Shown: in pieces, positions 1 through 11,243 of the stretch
Position numbering within the stretch: position 1 is the stretch's first letter
Layout: each line of letters opens with the position of its first letter
Program-made: the position numbers and the translations under genes
Notes under the pieces: generated by a model
What the model saw: the letters and a program-made list of their open reading frames with translations, nothing else
What the model was told of the DNA's origin: nothing
Databases searched by the model: none
Assembly (NCBI RefSeq): GCF_032884065.1
Contig: NC_088867.1
Location: 48,233,317 to 48,297,316, forward strand
Source: Artemia franciscana
Taxonomy: Eukaryota > Arthropoda > Branchiopoda > Anostraca > Artemiidae
Direction of reading: 5' to 3'
DNA: 64,000 bases

Positions 1-3000
1 CAAGCTTGGCATGGTATAGTAGAAAGACTAATAGGTCGGTATCATTCCCAATCAAAGTGGTCGACGAAGTTTCAGCGCAACTGACTGCGGTTTGTACAAC
101 TAAATCATTGGCATCATCCTGAGCGCGTAGAACTTTGCATCCTGAGTTCGCCAGCCTCTCAGCAAGTAGGTTGATGAAGCGTTGTTTGTTTTTGTGATTT
201 CGCAGAAATTCTTCCTTACTTTTGACAATCTTCATGTTAGGAGAGAATTGAATCGTTGAACACGACAAGCCTTGGTTCTCTTCAGTTGTTTGCAGTTTTT
301 CGTCGCTGGTGTATCAGTGTAAGAGTAAAATACTACCGCTGCCTGGCCAAAATGTCTTGTTACATAATCTACGTCAGATCCTGCCACCTAAGAGTATGTG
401 GATCCGGCAGTCCATGGGATTTTGTGGACTAACCAGCCACCGTCCAAGACTCTGGGAGGTTGGGAATGTCACTGGACCATCAATCTCCTCAATTTTCATC
501 AGTGCATTTGTTAGAGAGGCTTTGTTGGCTGTCCTGATCACTTCGAACAAACTGAAGAGCGATGTTGGAAAACTACAGAGCTCGAACGAAGTTCAAGTCA
601 GAACCACTGATGCTAGCCACTGCAGTAAGACGCTGGAAGATTAGAGCAGGTTCGACCAATACCCTCTCGCAATCTATCACCACGGATGACCTCTCAGCCA
701 TAGTTACAGCTTTGTCCTTTCTCCTGAAAACACATTTGTCAATGTCTTTCGCTTCCATATCCTTCAGAATGGTTTCTCCCAAAGATTTGGCATCGTCTGC
801 GTTTACAGATAATGAAGCGCGGATATCAGTAACCACGCTCAACAGCTCTGAATCCTACCTAAAGGGCTCTAGGGGCTCAATGTATCGAACTATCTTTTTC
901 TATGTCCGCCAAATCTTTAGCTTTCCTCGAAGATATACGGGATTTTCAACAGTCAACTCCGCGAGCCCAGTCAGGTTCTGCATTCGTTCGCTAACGAGAA
1001 CCAAAGTAGCCATAGTAGATGTCCAAATTGTCCAGGTTCTTTCCCAAGATTCCAAGTAGATCCAGATTCTCAAAACCAAATACAGACAGTTCTGGACTCA
1101 GATAATGGTTCTTTTGCACTTTGAACTATTTCATAGATAAGCTCTGCTGCTTCTGACACCTGCGCTTCATCGGTGTTATCTCCTTCAAGGTGCGACTCGT
1201 GCGCCTGTTCTGCCTTTTCAAGGGGTTCTGGTAGCAGGTCATTGCCATCAAACGCTCTGCTATCCAGTACTGATGATAAAAGGTTTGCATAAAGGGCTAC
1301 TTCCAACAGACCATGGCCTCGCACAGCACGAGATACAGCGTTGCCTTGTCACATACTACGCACAGTGTTAGGCACGTATACTTGACTTAAGATTTCCAAA
1401 AGTTTCGAGTCAGCCATAAGGAAGCCAATGGCTCCTAGGAAACTCATGCGTGTATGAAATTCACCTAGGACAACAATGGCATTTCTGAAAGCACTTGTGG
1501 CAGGCTCTGCATCGACGATACACTTCGCCTGCCAGTAAAGTGGTTGGTCAAAAGTAATGACTAGAGTTTTTCCAGAACGACTAGTGTGCTCGTTTGCAAT
1601 CATAAGTTTAGAATAAATACAGGAGATGTCGCTTGGGTTGTGGTTAATCATTGGTAAAAACGAATATTCGACTTTCCTGGATGAGGTATCTTTTGATATA
1701 TTGACCACATAAAGGCCGACCAGGTCATGTGTGAGCTTTTGAAAAAGCCAGAGATGCGCCAGAATGTTTCACCTTTCCATTCATTGTCATGAGTGTCACC
1801 ACTGTTTTTCAAGCAAACAATAGTCCTTGGTTGCGACTTGGTAGGTTTTTGGTAGGTGTAGAACATTACGGTGCCGATTGACTTCATCTCATTTCCACTT
1901 ACTTCTTTTCTTGGCACTGAAAGCTCCGTTGCCGGCAACTCAGGTGTAGACACTTCAATAAGTCCCATTCCATGAAAGGTATTCAGGCCGTCGATAGTAG
2001 CAATATCATGATCGACATTGTCCCCTACATACTGAAAAAATGTGCTTTCTCTTCGGACTCTTCCAACAATCTTTGATTTACTGCTGCACATCTCTCAATT
2101 TCTTTTACCTCCGAGTACGAAGAGCAGAAGCCAAGATTGTACAGTTTGTCAATTAAAAATCGGGATGAGAAATGGTGATGCAGCTTCGAAGCCAGTCCTA
2201 TTTGTATAGGAGACATTAAACCAGGTCGTCTGCATGCCTGCATTATAGCCTGTCCGATAGAAGATATTAGACGAGGCGTGTCGACCCCTATCGATGAAAG
2301 CAGTAGACAAGGAGATGGGCACACGAAGTTCAAACACTTCTCTACTGACGATATCTCGTTAAGAAATTCATAGGAATCCTTGTTTGTCGTAATGGATTTG
2401 ATTTCACTTCTTATTCTCTTTCCAACGACTTTGATGAGCTGATCTCTTTCTCCGTTTTTACTATCTGCTTTTCCTCTTGGTGAAATTCTCGTAATATCCT
2501 GTCAACCGTATCTCTAAATGTTACGAGTATCTCTTTCCCTTTTGAATCGGACACAACCATTTGTTCGCCATACTCACTGACTTGCAAATCCTTGGCTTGA
2601 CGAAAGCTATAGGCCGAACTATCACAGTCAGTTTCAGAGAGAATACGAACCATCTTTTTTAAAATGATCGTCATAGGTACAGGTTCTTCACTGTTGGCAT
2701 AGCACCGAGGTGCTTCTTCGAGAGCGGCTTTCCTTGCACTATCGCACGGTCCTCCCTTCCGTTTCTTTGGTGGAGGCACGTCACTCACTTCTTCTTGATC
2801 ACAGAATTTTTTTCGAATCTCTTTTCCTGTCCAGAAGTTCACTGAGCATATTTGATGATAAACGGCATCATCTGCATGAAGGTCAGAAGTTTCTGGATTT
2901 ATCCGACCAAGCATTGTCGTGGCCCACTTATCGTTCCTGCTCTTACAAATTTCACTAATCGAGTTGTCGAAGTAATGAGTTCGTACTGCAAAAGCTTCAG

Positions 3001-3346
3001 CGAATTCACGACTTTTGATCTTGTATAATTTCACGGCTTGACCACATAATAGGCAGTTCTTCTAAAAATCAAGATCTGGTCGGGGGGGGGGGGGGGTTGC
3101 AACCGCTTTTTTCTGCTCAGGTTTCCTTTGAGCGTTCTTTTCCCTGTCGATCCGACGTCTGTCACAGAAGTTACGACGACACGCGGTGTGGACTTCATTT
3201 CTTGTCGTCAGAGCTATGCTACTACCTCTTTCTTTGCTTGCGTTATTCATGGCATTGGCTCCTTTCTCGGATAATATGGCACTGTTTTCACCGGGTTTGA
3301 TGCTGCTTTGTCATATCGGGCAGACCATGTTCTCTTCATTGACGGC
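1..3346 (-). pseudogene. Degenerate copy of a large uncharacterised invertebrate protein family
   Basis: Read on the minus strand from 3346 to 1, ordered fragments of one protein appear in changing frames. They are an N-terminal CPI/stop segment (stop codon at 3311-3313) followed by NEVHTACRRNF (3062-3250); KLYKIKSREF through DLHADDAVYHQICSVNFWTGK (2411-3034, 207 aa); LGFCSSYSEV and neighbours (2025-2333); NVDHDIATIDGLNTFHGMG (1648-2091); FLPMINHNPSDISCIYSKL and TFDQPLYWQA (1349-1708); VNADDAKSLGE and RKDKAVTM (573-842); then IEEIDGPVTFPTSQSLGRWL (about 400-560). The last 270 bases read AQDDANDLVVQTAV then IGNDTDLLVFLLYHA, an acidic PIN-like nuclease motif, and run off the left edge. From memory these segments belong, in this order, to a long multi-copy family found across invertebrates; its function is not known to me. 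Adjacent frames overlap, so frameshifts explain the breaks better than introns. A run of 15 G (3082-3096) lies at one frame break. Confidence 0.6.
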
Positions 3347-3869
3347 TCTAGAAGAAAAACAAATTATTATTTCATACAACTTGTTTGTTCAGTAAATCCA
3401 GGCACAATCCAATCGGATTTCAACCCATCGCCACATTAAGCTTCAATGATACACAGTAGATGGCATTGCACAAATAGAATTGAAAAGCAAAAATGAATAT
3501 CCGCTCTTTTCCAAAATCAGAAGCATAATCTTAAACACTATCTCACTAAATACTTTTAAACAACGCTCGCGGATCCCAGTTTATTATTTTGTCTTTTTTT
3601 CTTTGCGAAAGTACATAAAAGGGCACAAACCTTGTATATAGCCTTGAACACGCCAATCATCTAGCAAGTACTATGGTAGATGGCTCCACTGATTAGATCA
3701 CCGAAAGAATGACACTAAGGAATGGGAACCGCAAACTGGAGGGGGAGTCTGGAATGCTGGTTTGAAATTAGACTGTTCGAGACTCATATTCTAAGGCGCC
3801 ATTCCTAGCTTGATATAAAATGTTGAACCAACCGACAAATGATTAAAATCACTAGTTGACCACGTAAAA
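3347..3869. other. No gene seen
   Basis: AT-rich sequence without a recognisable reading frame or repeat, between the upstream relic and the Penelope fragment. Confidence 0.5.
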
Positions 3870-4440
3870 TCAAGTTTTTAACTTCATTTTCGAATTCACC
3901 GCCATTGATTCCAAAGGAAACGGACAAATAATGCATCTTATATTCTTAAGAGTGGACACAATGCCACCAACAACCACTTTCCTAATTTTGACACAGATGG
4001 CGAGAAGTTTGATACAATGGGGCGGAGAAGGACTCCACCCATATGAATTTTGGGTAGACCACAGATCTTGGGCGTGGACCAACCTCTTGAATAAAATCTA
4101 TTATAAAATTGTTGGGTAATGTGTAAATTGTTTTTCAGCGACTCCAAATCCTTTCTTATCGACTTTACATATTTAACCCTAAGATCGAAATCCAGTTTCT
4201 TGTAAGTATTGGTATCAGAATTAATTGTATTCATTTTACAATCATAATTATCAGTGTCCATAATTACAATAGTGTTGACTTTATCAGCCCTAGTGATAGT
4301 AACGACCTTATCTTTTTTCAAATCAGAAAGTATTAAGGTGTCATTTTTGTTATATGATTTTTCTCATGTTAAAAGTGTTTAGTTTCCTTACGATCTCAGC
4401 TCTAAGCTCCTGAGGAGTAACTCGAATAGTTTCTTTTCCC
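3870..4440 (-). mobile_element. Penelope-like element fragment (RT N-terminal part)
   Basis: On the minus strand the reading is NDTLILSDLKKDK, then ITRADKVNTIVIMD, YNRFYSRGWSTPKICGLPKIH and LLRPIVSNFSPS. The order KADK..VIMD, then PKIYGLPKIHK, then LRPIVS is typical of the front half of Penelope-like reverse transcriptases. One frame runs from 4321 to 3938 and a second overlapping frame runs to 3870. The polymerase active site and the GIY-YIG domain are absent, so the copy is truncated. The piece at 4380-4440 (ELRAEIVRKLNTF in translation) probably belongs to the same element. Confidence 0.75.
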
Positions 4441-4674
4441 TACGCTTATAACTAGTGACAATGGTTTTTATTATTATTGGTGGTGGTTTTATTTGTTTTT
4501 ATTTAGTTTTTTTCTTTTTATCTTGTGCTATGGACACCTAGTTTAGATACAGGCGAAATATCCGCGTTATTTCATCTCTTTTCTCTCTACTTGCTGCAGT
4601 GTCGTTCGAGGTTTTTTTTTATTGTTTAGTCTTATCTCTCTTTGTTGCTTGTTGTCATATCTGTCCAGCTCGGC
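4441..4674. other. Pyrimidine-rich spacer, no gene seen
   Basis: T-rich sequence between a Penelope fragment and a LINE fragment. Confidence 0.4.
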
Positions 4675-5155
4675 TTAAGAACTTTCAAGGGCGTGACTAG
4701 GATTCAGAACATCGTCAGAATAGCAAATTAGTGACATATTTTTTGACGATAAAATTAATGAGGAGGGACATTGTTCCTGAGCGTCAGTGACGTAATTATT
4801 TAATTGACCATGTGAAGAAACTGCTCCATAGCGTGCACCCTTTAAAACCAGAATGAGTATTGTTCGAGTAATCGGAGGCATATTCTTATCAGGCGGTAAT
4901 TTTAGTCGAATACAAAGTCGAGAATATATTTCCCAAAGTGTGAGAATGACTGCAGGGCCGAATCCTCGCTTTGCAGATTTCAGAAGCATTTCGGGGTGTA
5001 CTAACGAGTCAAAGGCACGTTTGACGTTATGACTAGAAAGACATTCCCCCGCAGATTCTATAGCAATAAGAGCGTTTACCACGACTGTAAGTACATCATT
5101 ACATCCTGTTCCTCTTTTGTATCCGAGCTGATGTGGTGGTTTATAACATGTCTTT
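4675..5155 (-). mobile_element. LINE (non-LTR retrotransposon) RT fragment
   Basis: The minus-strand translation starts [13 protein letters not shown] just inside the (TA)n tract and continues [20 protein letters not shown], then [14 protein letters not shown] and [11 protein letters not shown]. This is the RT core of a non-LTR element: the palm region with the first catalytic aspartate in RAFDS, the QGAVSSP-like block (here changed), and the YADD-like box as YSDD. The fragment covers about 160 residues. It ends at a stop at 4675 and is cut off on the right by the microsatellite at 5159. Confidence 0.75.
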
Positions 5156-5156
5156 T

Positions 5157-5158
<2 letters not shown>

Positions 5159-5241
<83 letters not shown>

Positions 5242-5242
5242 G

Positions 5243-5315
<73 letters not shown>

Positions 5316-5316
5316 A
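5159..5316. repeat. (TA)n microsatellite
   Basis: About 155 bases of nearly pure TA dinucleotides with small interruptions near 5238-5255. It separates a minus-strand LINE piece from a plus-strand LINE piece. Confidence 0.95.
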
Positions 5317-5339
5317 CTGGAAAAACTGTTGAATGATAA

Positions 5340-6420
5340 ACTGGAGAGTTTAAAATTCAGACAATGCGGGAGAGGGATAAAATAACTTGAGAGAAAAACA
5401 TTTATGAAGTTGTCGATTGTATCTTCGGGAAGAAAGTTAGGACCGCATCTAGGTATTTCAATGAAAAATCTTCATGTTTAATAGAGAGGAGAAAGGGCTA
5501 GTACAAGAATTATCTGAGTGATAAATAATATTGAAACAAAAGGAATGTGAAGAAATTGAAAAAGCTTTAAAATATGAATTGTGGAGACGTGAAGTGGAGC
5601 TCATGGATTAAATTGCCAAGGGTCTCGAAGATACAGCTAGAGGGTATAACAGTAAAATATAGTACTGGCATGTTATTGAATTAAGAGGGTGTAGTCAATC
5701 TGGACTTGTCCCGGTTAAAGTTAGGAACGGGCCACAATCAATAATAAGGAAAGGGTTAAAGAGAGATGGGCAGGGCATTTTGAGAATGTGCTAAAACACA
5801 ACAGACTTGCAGGAAAATATACAGAGGATTATGAAAAAGTTTGTGATACCTTGGATGTCAAGTAAGATTTGTTTAGTGAGGAAGAATTAGCGAAAGTACT
5901 AAAACAATAAAAAAAATATTAATGCCCCAGATGCTGATAGTATAGTAAATGAGTTTCTTAAATATGGTGGCTCTGAGGTTAGAAATAAGTTAGCTGAATG
6001 AACCTGAGGATTATGGATAAGAATGGAAAGTACCTAGATATTTTAGAAAAAACTTAATTAAACTAATCTATAAGAAGGTAATAACAGTGAGTGTGGATAT
6101 TATTGAGGCATTAGTCTGGTCTCTTTATTTAGTAAATTACTTGGTAATATAATACTTTTTACAATGAGAGATGCTGTTGACCAAGCTTTAAGAGAAGAAC
6201 AGTGCGGTTTTACAAAAAGGTAGATGAAATTTGAATTCTTAGTTTAATAAGGACATACAAACTGTAGCATAATCTTTGATGTGTGCTACTTGATTCTTTT
6301 TGACAACTTTCCAAGTGATGACTGGTTCACAATGAGTTGAAAGAAGTTGACAACCCCTTACCAGGGCTCATAACAAGAATACTTGGGTTTGGGATTTTGA
6401 CTTGGATAAGGTCATCAATG
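5340..6420 (+). mobile_element. Degenerate LINE ORF2 fragment (linker and start of RT)
   Basis: Plus-strand pieces in several frames read SQSGLVPVKVRNG (about 5693), VKERWAGHFENVLKHNRLAG (about 5757), NEFLKYGGSEVRNKL (about 5948), YRGISLVSLFSKLLGNI (about 6100) and VDQALREEQCGF (about 6180). These are the conserved pre-RT and first RT blocks of a LINE with the YRGISL motif. There are several stops and single-base shifts, for example between the first two pieces near 5750. The 3'-terminal fragments at 37.3 and 63.1 kb look like the C-terminal end of the same or a close family. Confidence 0.7.
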
Positions 6421-6429
6421 CCTAACAGA

Positions 6430-7093
6430 TTTAAGTTAAAAAACAAAGGTTCGGCGATATGTACTTCATAGTGACGCTGAAAAATAAAGAAGAAGAAAAA
6501 AACTGAAAAAATGTAAAAAACTAAAAAAACTAAAAAGAAAAAACACTCAAATATAAATTACAGACCGGGACACAAATGACGACCGACACAGAGGGAATAT
6601 ATATGACGACCGGGAACCTCAAAGAAAAATTACAGACTGGGACACCCGGACACAAATCACGACCGGGACACAGGGACACAACTACAACGGGGACGCCGGG
6701 GGCACAGGCGGGATATATAATTGACGAATGAGACACGGATTGTTTGAATAGAAATTACAGACCGGGACACCGGGACACAAATGACGACCGGGACACTGGG
6801 ACACAGGGAATATAAATGACGACCGGGACACTGAAAGAGAAATTACAAACTGGGACACCAGGACACAAATGACGACCGGGACACAGGGAATATAAATGCT
6901 ATTGATATGCACAGACAGTGGGACAGCGAAGAATGTTGTATATTCGCACGTTTTACGTAGTTAAAAATATATATTTATATTTATCTCTATTCACAGGTGG
7001 GACACAGGGACACAGCTACAATGGCGCGTAACTAATATGGCGCGTAACGACTTACGCGCGCGGGGGGGCTTGGGGGGGCGCGAAGCGCCCCAC

Positions 7094-7094
<1 letters not shown>
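6430..7094 (+). mobile_element. Non-autonomous Helitron derivative (3' part)
   Basis: From 6903 to 7094 this matches 11335-11530: a relic of the helicase C-terminus (CAGCGAAGAATGTTGTATAT), then GGGACACAGGGACACA, then two ATGGCGCGTAAC blocks, and a G-rich 3' end with the hairpin GGGGCGC-GAA-GCGCCCC. This is a Helitron-type 3' stem. The terminal CTAG is missing because (TA)n begins directly after the hairpin. The 5' end is not resolved. Two small minus-strand open frames here are products of the minisatellite, not genes. Confidence 0.6.
6560..6890. repeat. GGGACAC-rich minisatellite inside the Helitron derivative
   Basis: An irregular array built from ACCGGGACACNNGGGACAC, AAATGACG and GGGAATATA blocks, repeated about ten times in varying order. 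The same GGGACACAGGGACACA motif precedes the 3' hairpin of the Helitron copies. Confidence 0.75.
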
Positions 7095-7095
<1 letters not shown>

Positions 7096-7179
<84 letters not shown>

Positions 7180-7180
7180 T
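7096..7180. repeat. (TA)n microsatellite
   Basis: TA dinucleotide tract directly abutting the Helitron 3' hairpin. Confidence 0.95.
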
Positions 7181-8121
7181 TGTATTTATGTGTACAATTC
7201 CATACCAATGGTTTTTTTTTGCTCCTATCAAGGATAACTTCTCTTAAAAAAATCCATTCTTTGAATAAACTCCTGGTTTGCTGCCTCTGTCTCTGTCTTA
7301 AAAGCTGCAGAACAATTTGGAAGTTTTGAAACTATCTTCGGTCGGACATTTCGCTTTTTCAGACTGACACATTTTTTTAACCTCAGTATCTACAGAAAAG
7401 AAGTAAGTGAAGTTATGATAAATTTCGTGGTAATTATTTTATGTTTAGGAGATTTTTCAATTTTAGCTTTGTTGCCTCTTCTTCTTTTTTTGAGCTTTGT
7501 AATAACACCTCTAGAATTGATGATTACATAGTCCCAAACAAGAAAGGGGGTCCATTCCTTTCCAATGCTAGCCCAAAAACTTAAAAATTTAGCTCCCTCT
7601 TCCCACCACCCAAATAAAAGAAGTACATTGATTATTTTTGCTTGAATTCCAAGCATTACAAAACATTTTTGTGCCATTTTTATCTGAACATTAATAAACC
7701 AACAACATTACCGTTATATTATGAAAAACCGCATCTTGCATATCTACCCCTACATCTTTGCACTTCGCCGTAGATTTTAAAAATGTGTTTTTGGCTATTT
7801 TCTTTTAAAGACTTTTTATAACTTTTTACTTTTTAGAAGACTCTATGAAAGAATTTTCTTTAAAAAAATTAAGGAAAAAACTTTTTCTGCTGAATTCTGA
7901 AAGAAAAGCATGAAAAAATAAGTCAGTGATACTGACTGAAATGTCACAACTTTTGCCTACAAAAAATGAAACAATCAAAAGTACCAATTAATGTTGCAAT
8001 TGATAATGTACCAATTTCTGGCACTTAAAAATACAGTTTTTATCATTAAGTAAAGGCAAACTAGTTTAAACTAGTCTATATAAATTCAAGGAAATTAATA
8101 GCAGGTCACATTTTTTAGTTT
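7181..8121. other. No recognisable gene
   Basis: AT-rich sequence. A 95-codon minus-strand frame at 7390-7677 has no motif I recognise and a biased, low-complexity composition; I do not call it a gene. Confidence 0.4.
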
Positions 8122-8369
<248 letters not shown>

Positions 8370-8406
8370 ATATATATAAAAATAAGTTGTCTGTCTGTGG
8401 ATCAGA

Positions 8407-8478
8407 TGACGTCATGTTTCTGTGTTGACTGACGTCATGAAATTAGTTGTCGTCATTTTTGCTTTGACGGTGACGTCA
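8407..8478 (+). promoter_or_regulatory. Three TGACGTCA (CRE-like) palindromes in the Helitron 5' end
   Basis: The palindromic octamer TGACGTCA occurs at 8407-8414, 8430-8437 and 8471-8478, 42 to 106 bases before the first ATG at 8520. A fourth copy at 11306-11313 lies in the 5' end of the short Helitron. The octamer matches the CREB/ATF site. A promoter role is inference. Confidence 0.4.
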
Positions 8479-8519
8479 TTCAAGATATTTAAGACATATG
8501 TTCACGTAGAAATCTATTA

Positions 8520-8791
8520 ATGTTTAAGTTTACAATGACTGATGAACTTACCATGGACTCAAAGACTCAAAGAGTCTATGCCAAAAAACTTGCTGCTGAT
8601 AGAGAAAGTCAGAAAAGAAAGCGTGCCGAGGAATCAAAAGAACAGCAAGGAAACAGGCTTGAGGCTGATAGAGAAAGAAAGAACAGAAAGCGTGCCGAGG
8701 AATCAAAAGAACAGCAAGGAAACAGGCTTGAGGCTGATAGAGAAAGAAAGAACAGAAAGCGTGCCGAGACCAGTGGGTTGTTCCATATTCC
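8520..8791 (+). pseudogene. Helitron protein N-terminus with charged repeats
   Basis: The frame starts MFKFTMTDELTMDSKTQR and then carries a 23-residue unit with the core EADRERKNRKRAEESKEQQG repeated about 2.7 times; such basic/acidic repeats are common at the front of arthropod Helitron proteins. At about 8770 the reading jumps to TSGLFHIP. The expected Rep region with the HUH motif is missing here, and the downstream Rep fragment continues in another frame. The protein is therefore truncated by an internal deletion plus a frameshift. Confidence 0.65.
8592..8768 (+). repeat. 69-bp in-frame tandem repeat in the Helitron coding region
   Basis: A partial first unit starts at 8592 and further units start at 8661 and 8730. 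The unit begins GAGGCTGATAGAGAAAG. The last two copies are almost identical, so the expansion is recent. Confidence 0.9.
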
Positions 8792-11209
8792 CCATTATTA
8801 TCAAAAACATTTAATGCACACATAAACGTTGAATACTGTAACTCCGTAAAGGCAATCAAATACATATGTAAATACGTCAACAAAGGCAGTGACATGGCAG
8901 TTTTTGGCTTGCAGCCCGAAATCAAAGATTTCGACGAAATCGTACAATATCAGGCTGGAAGATACATAAGCAGTAATGAAGCTGTTTGGCGAATTCTTTC
9001 ATTTCCGATACATGAACGTAGCTGTTGTTCACTTAGCGGTACATTTACAGAATTGTCAACGTGTTTATTTCACGGAAACCAACGTGCAACAAAGAGCCTT
9101 GAATCCACCGGATACAACATTAACAGCTTTTTTTTCGCTTTGCAAAAATGATTCTTTTGCAAAAAAACTGCTATATACTGAAGTGCCTTCGTATTACACG
9201 TGGAATACTAAAAATAAAGTATTTGAACGTCGAAAACAGGGTAAGTCAGTCGACGGCCAACCTACCATCTTCAAATATTCCACAATAGGAAGACTCTACA
9301 CCGTTCATCCCAATCAACATGAGTGCTTCTTTCTACGCCTGCTTTTGGTGAATGTACCCGGTCCGACATCCTTTGAGTATTTGAGAACTGTAAACGGTAC
9401 TATACATGACACTTACCGTAGTGCTTGCCAAGCTCTGAATTTATTGGAGAATGACCAACACTGGGATAACAGCATCAATGACGCGTGCAAAACGTCAACC
9501 CCAAGTCAAATTCGTGCATTGTTTGGCATCATTTTAACAACTTGCTCTCCGTCAGCTCCTACAGATTTATGGGAAAAATATAAGTCAAAAATGTCCGAAG
9601 ATATACTCCATCGAAAACAGTTAGAGACGTCAGATATGACTTTTGATTTTACATCAGAAATTTATAACTACACATTAGTTATTATAGAAGATTTGTGCGT
9701 ACGTATGGCAAACAAACCTCTTCAGGATTTGGGAATGCCTTCACCTAACCGTATCGCTGCTGTTTCGGCATGTGTAGAATTGGATCGTGAACAAAGTTAC
9801 AGTACGAGTGATCTATTGTCGTATGTACAAAATAACATTTCCAAGTTAACGTCGGAACAAAAAGACATTTATGATACGATAATGCATTGTGTCGATAACA
9901 ACGTTGGAGAAATTTTCTTTTTGGATGCGCCAGGAGATACTGGTAAAACGTTTGTGATAAAACTGATTCTAGCATCAATTCGATCAAAAAATGATATAGC
10001 GTTGGCAATTGCGTCGTCCGGAATAGCCGCAACATTGCTGCCTGGTGGAAGAACAGCTCATTCCGCTTTGAAATTGCCTCTGAATTTGCATTCTACAGAA
10101 ACTCCCACGTGCAATATTTCCAAATCATCTGGGATGGGTAAAGTATTGCAGCAATGCAAACTTATTATTTGGGATGAGTGCACAATGGCACACAAAAAAT
10201 CGCTCGAGGCTCTGGATCAATGCTTGAAAGATTTGAGAGGGAAGTCGAAACCCTTTGGCAGCACATTAATATTGCTTGCGGGAGATTTTAGGCAAACATT
10301 ACCTATAATACCTAGATCAACTCCTGCAGACGAAATGAATGCTTGCCTGAAAAATTCCAATTTATGGGCACACGCAAAAATATTAAAATTAACTACAAAT
10401 ATGCGTGTCCGATTGCAAAACGATGACTCTGGTCAAACATTTTCAGATCAGTTGCTGGCAATTGGAAACGGAAAGCTCCCAGTAGACCCAATTTCAGGAC
10501 GTATACAACTACCTGCTGATTTCTGTAATTTAGTGACGTCCAAAAATGAATTGATTGAAAAAGTATTTCCGAATATTCTAAAAAATTATAAAAATAATAA
10601 ATGGCTAAGTGAAAGAGCGATTCTCGCACCCAAAAATATAGACGTCCACGAAATCAACAATATTGTTTTGACCAAGATTCGAGACCAGGCAGTCCTTTAC
10701 AAGTCAGTCGACACAGTTTTGGAACCAAATGAAGCGGTTAATTATCCATCTGAATTTTTAAATTCCATAGATCTTTCAGGGTTTCCACCACACGTGCTAC
10801 AACTAAAAATAGGCGTACCAATAATACTTCTAAGAAATATCAACCCACCAAAGCTTTGCAATGGCACGCGACTTACCGTAAAAAAAACAATGGAAAACCT
10901 AATAGAGGCCACAATCTTGACAGGGCCTTTTGAGGGTGAGGCTGTTCTTATTCCTCGCCTCGCATTCCCATGATTCCAACGGATCTGCCTTTTCAATTTA
11001 AAAGATTGCAATTCCCAATTCGATTAGCATTTGCAATCACCATTAACAAAGCTCAAGGTCAATCATTAGAAAAATGTGGTATAGATCTTAATACTGATTG
11101 TTTTTCCCATGGACAATTGTACGTTGCATGTTCGTTGCATGTTCGTAAACCTGACAATCTATTTATATGCAGCGACAATTGGACAGCGAAGAATGTTGTA
11201 TATTCGTAA
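8792..11209 (+). pseudogene. Helitron Rep remnant and PIF1-like helicase
   Basis: Frame one (about 8792-9015) reads PLLSKTFNAHINVEYCNSVK then KYICKYVNKGSD, which holds the Rep motif YxxKYxxK with the two tyrosines; the upstream HUH motif is gone. A frameshift near 9020 leads into the main frame (8976-10973, 665 codons) with the SF1 helicase. Walker A is APGDTGKT at about residue 317-324 (GGTGKT is usual), Walker B is IIWDEC at about 397, and LLAGDFRQTLP and LTTNMR follow. A 5-bp duplication (CTCGC at 10954-10958 and 10959-10963) shifts the frame, and the rest continues at 10970-11209 with [12 protein letters not shown] and [18 protein letters not shown]. In the last motif the expected arginine of VACSR is lost through an 11-bp duplication (11124-11145). 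The gene would unwind and replicate the transposon by rolling circle; this copy cannot be functional. Confidence 0.85.
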
Positions 11210-11243
11210 GTTTTACGCAGTTAATTTGTATTGTATCTATCTA

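Noticed and set aside
5029..5385. Open frames of repeated Tyr-Ile across (TA)n tracts (also at 7037-7237)
   Set aside because: Pure translation of the dinucleotide microsatellite; no start context or flanking homology.
6530..6912. Two minus-strand frames with Cys-Pro-Gly-Val repeats
   Set aside because: They are the translated GGGACAC minisatellite; the repeats differ from known collagen- or silk-like genes and no signal or intron structure is seen.
9745..10035. Minus-strand frames opposite the Helitron helicase (also 8548-8925, 10393-10629, 10742-11011)
   Set aside because: Shadows of the helicase and the N-terminal repeat coding strand; no family resemblance.
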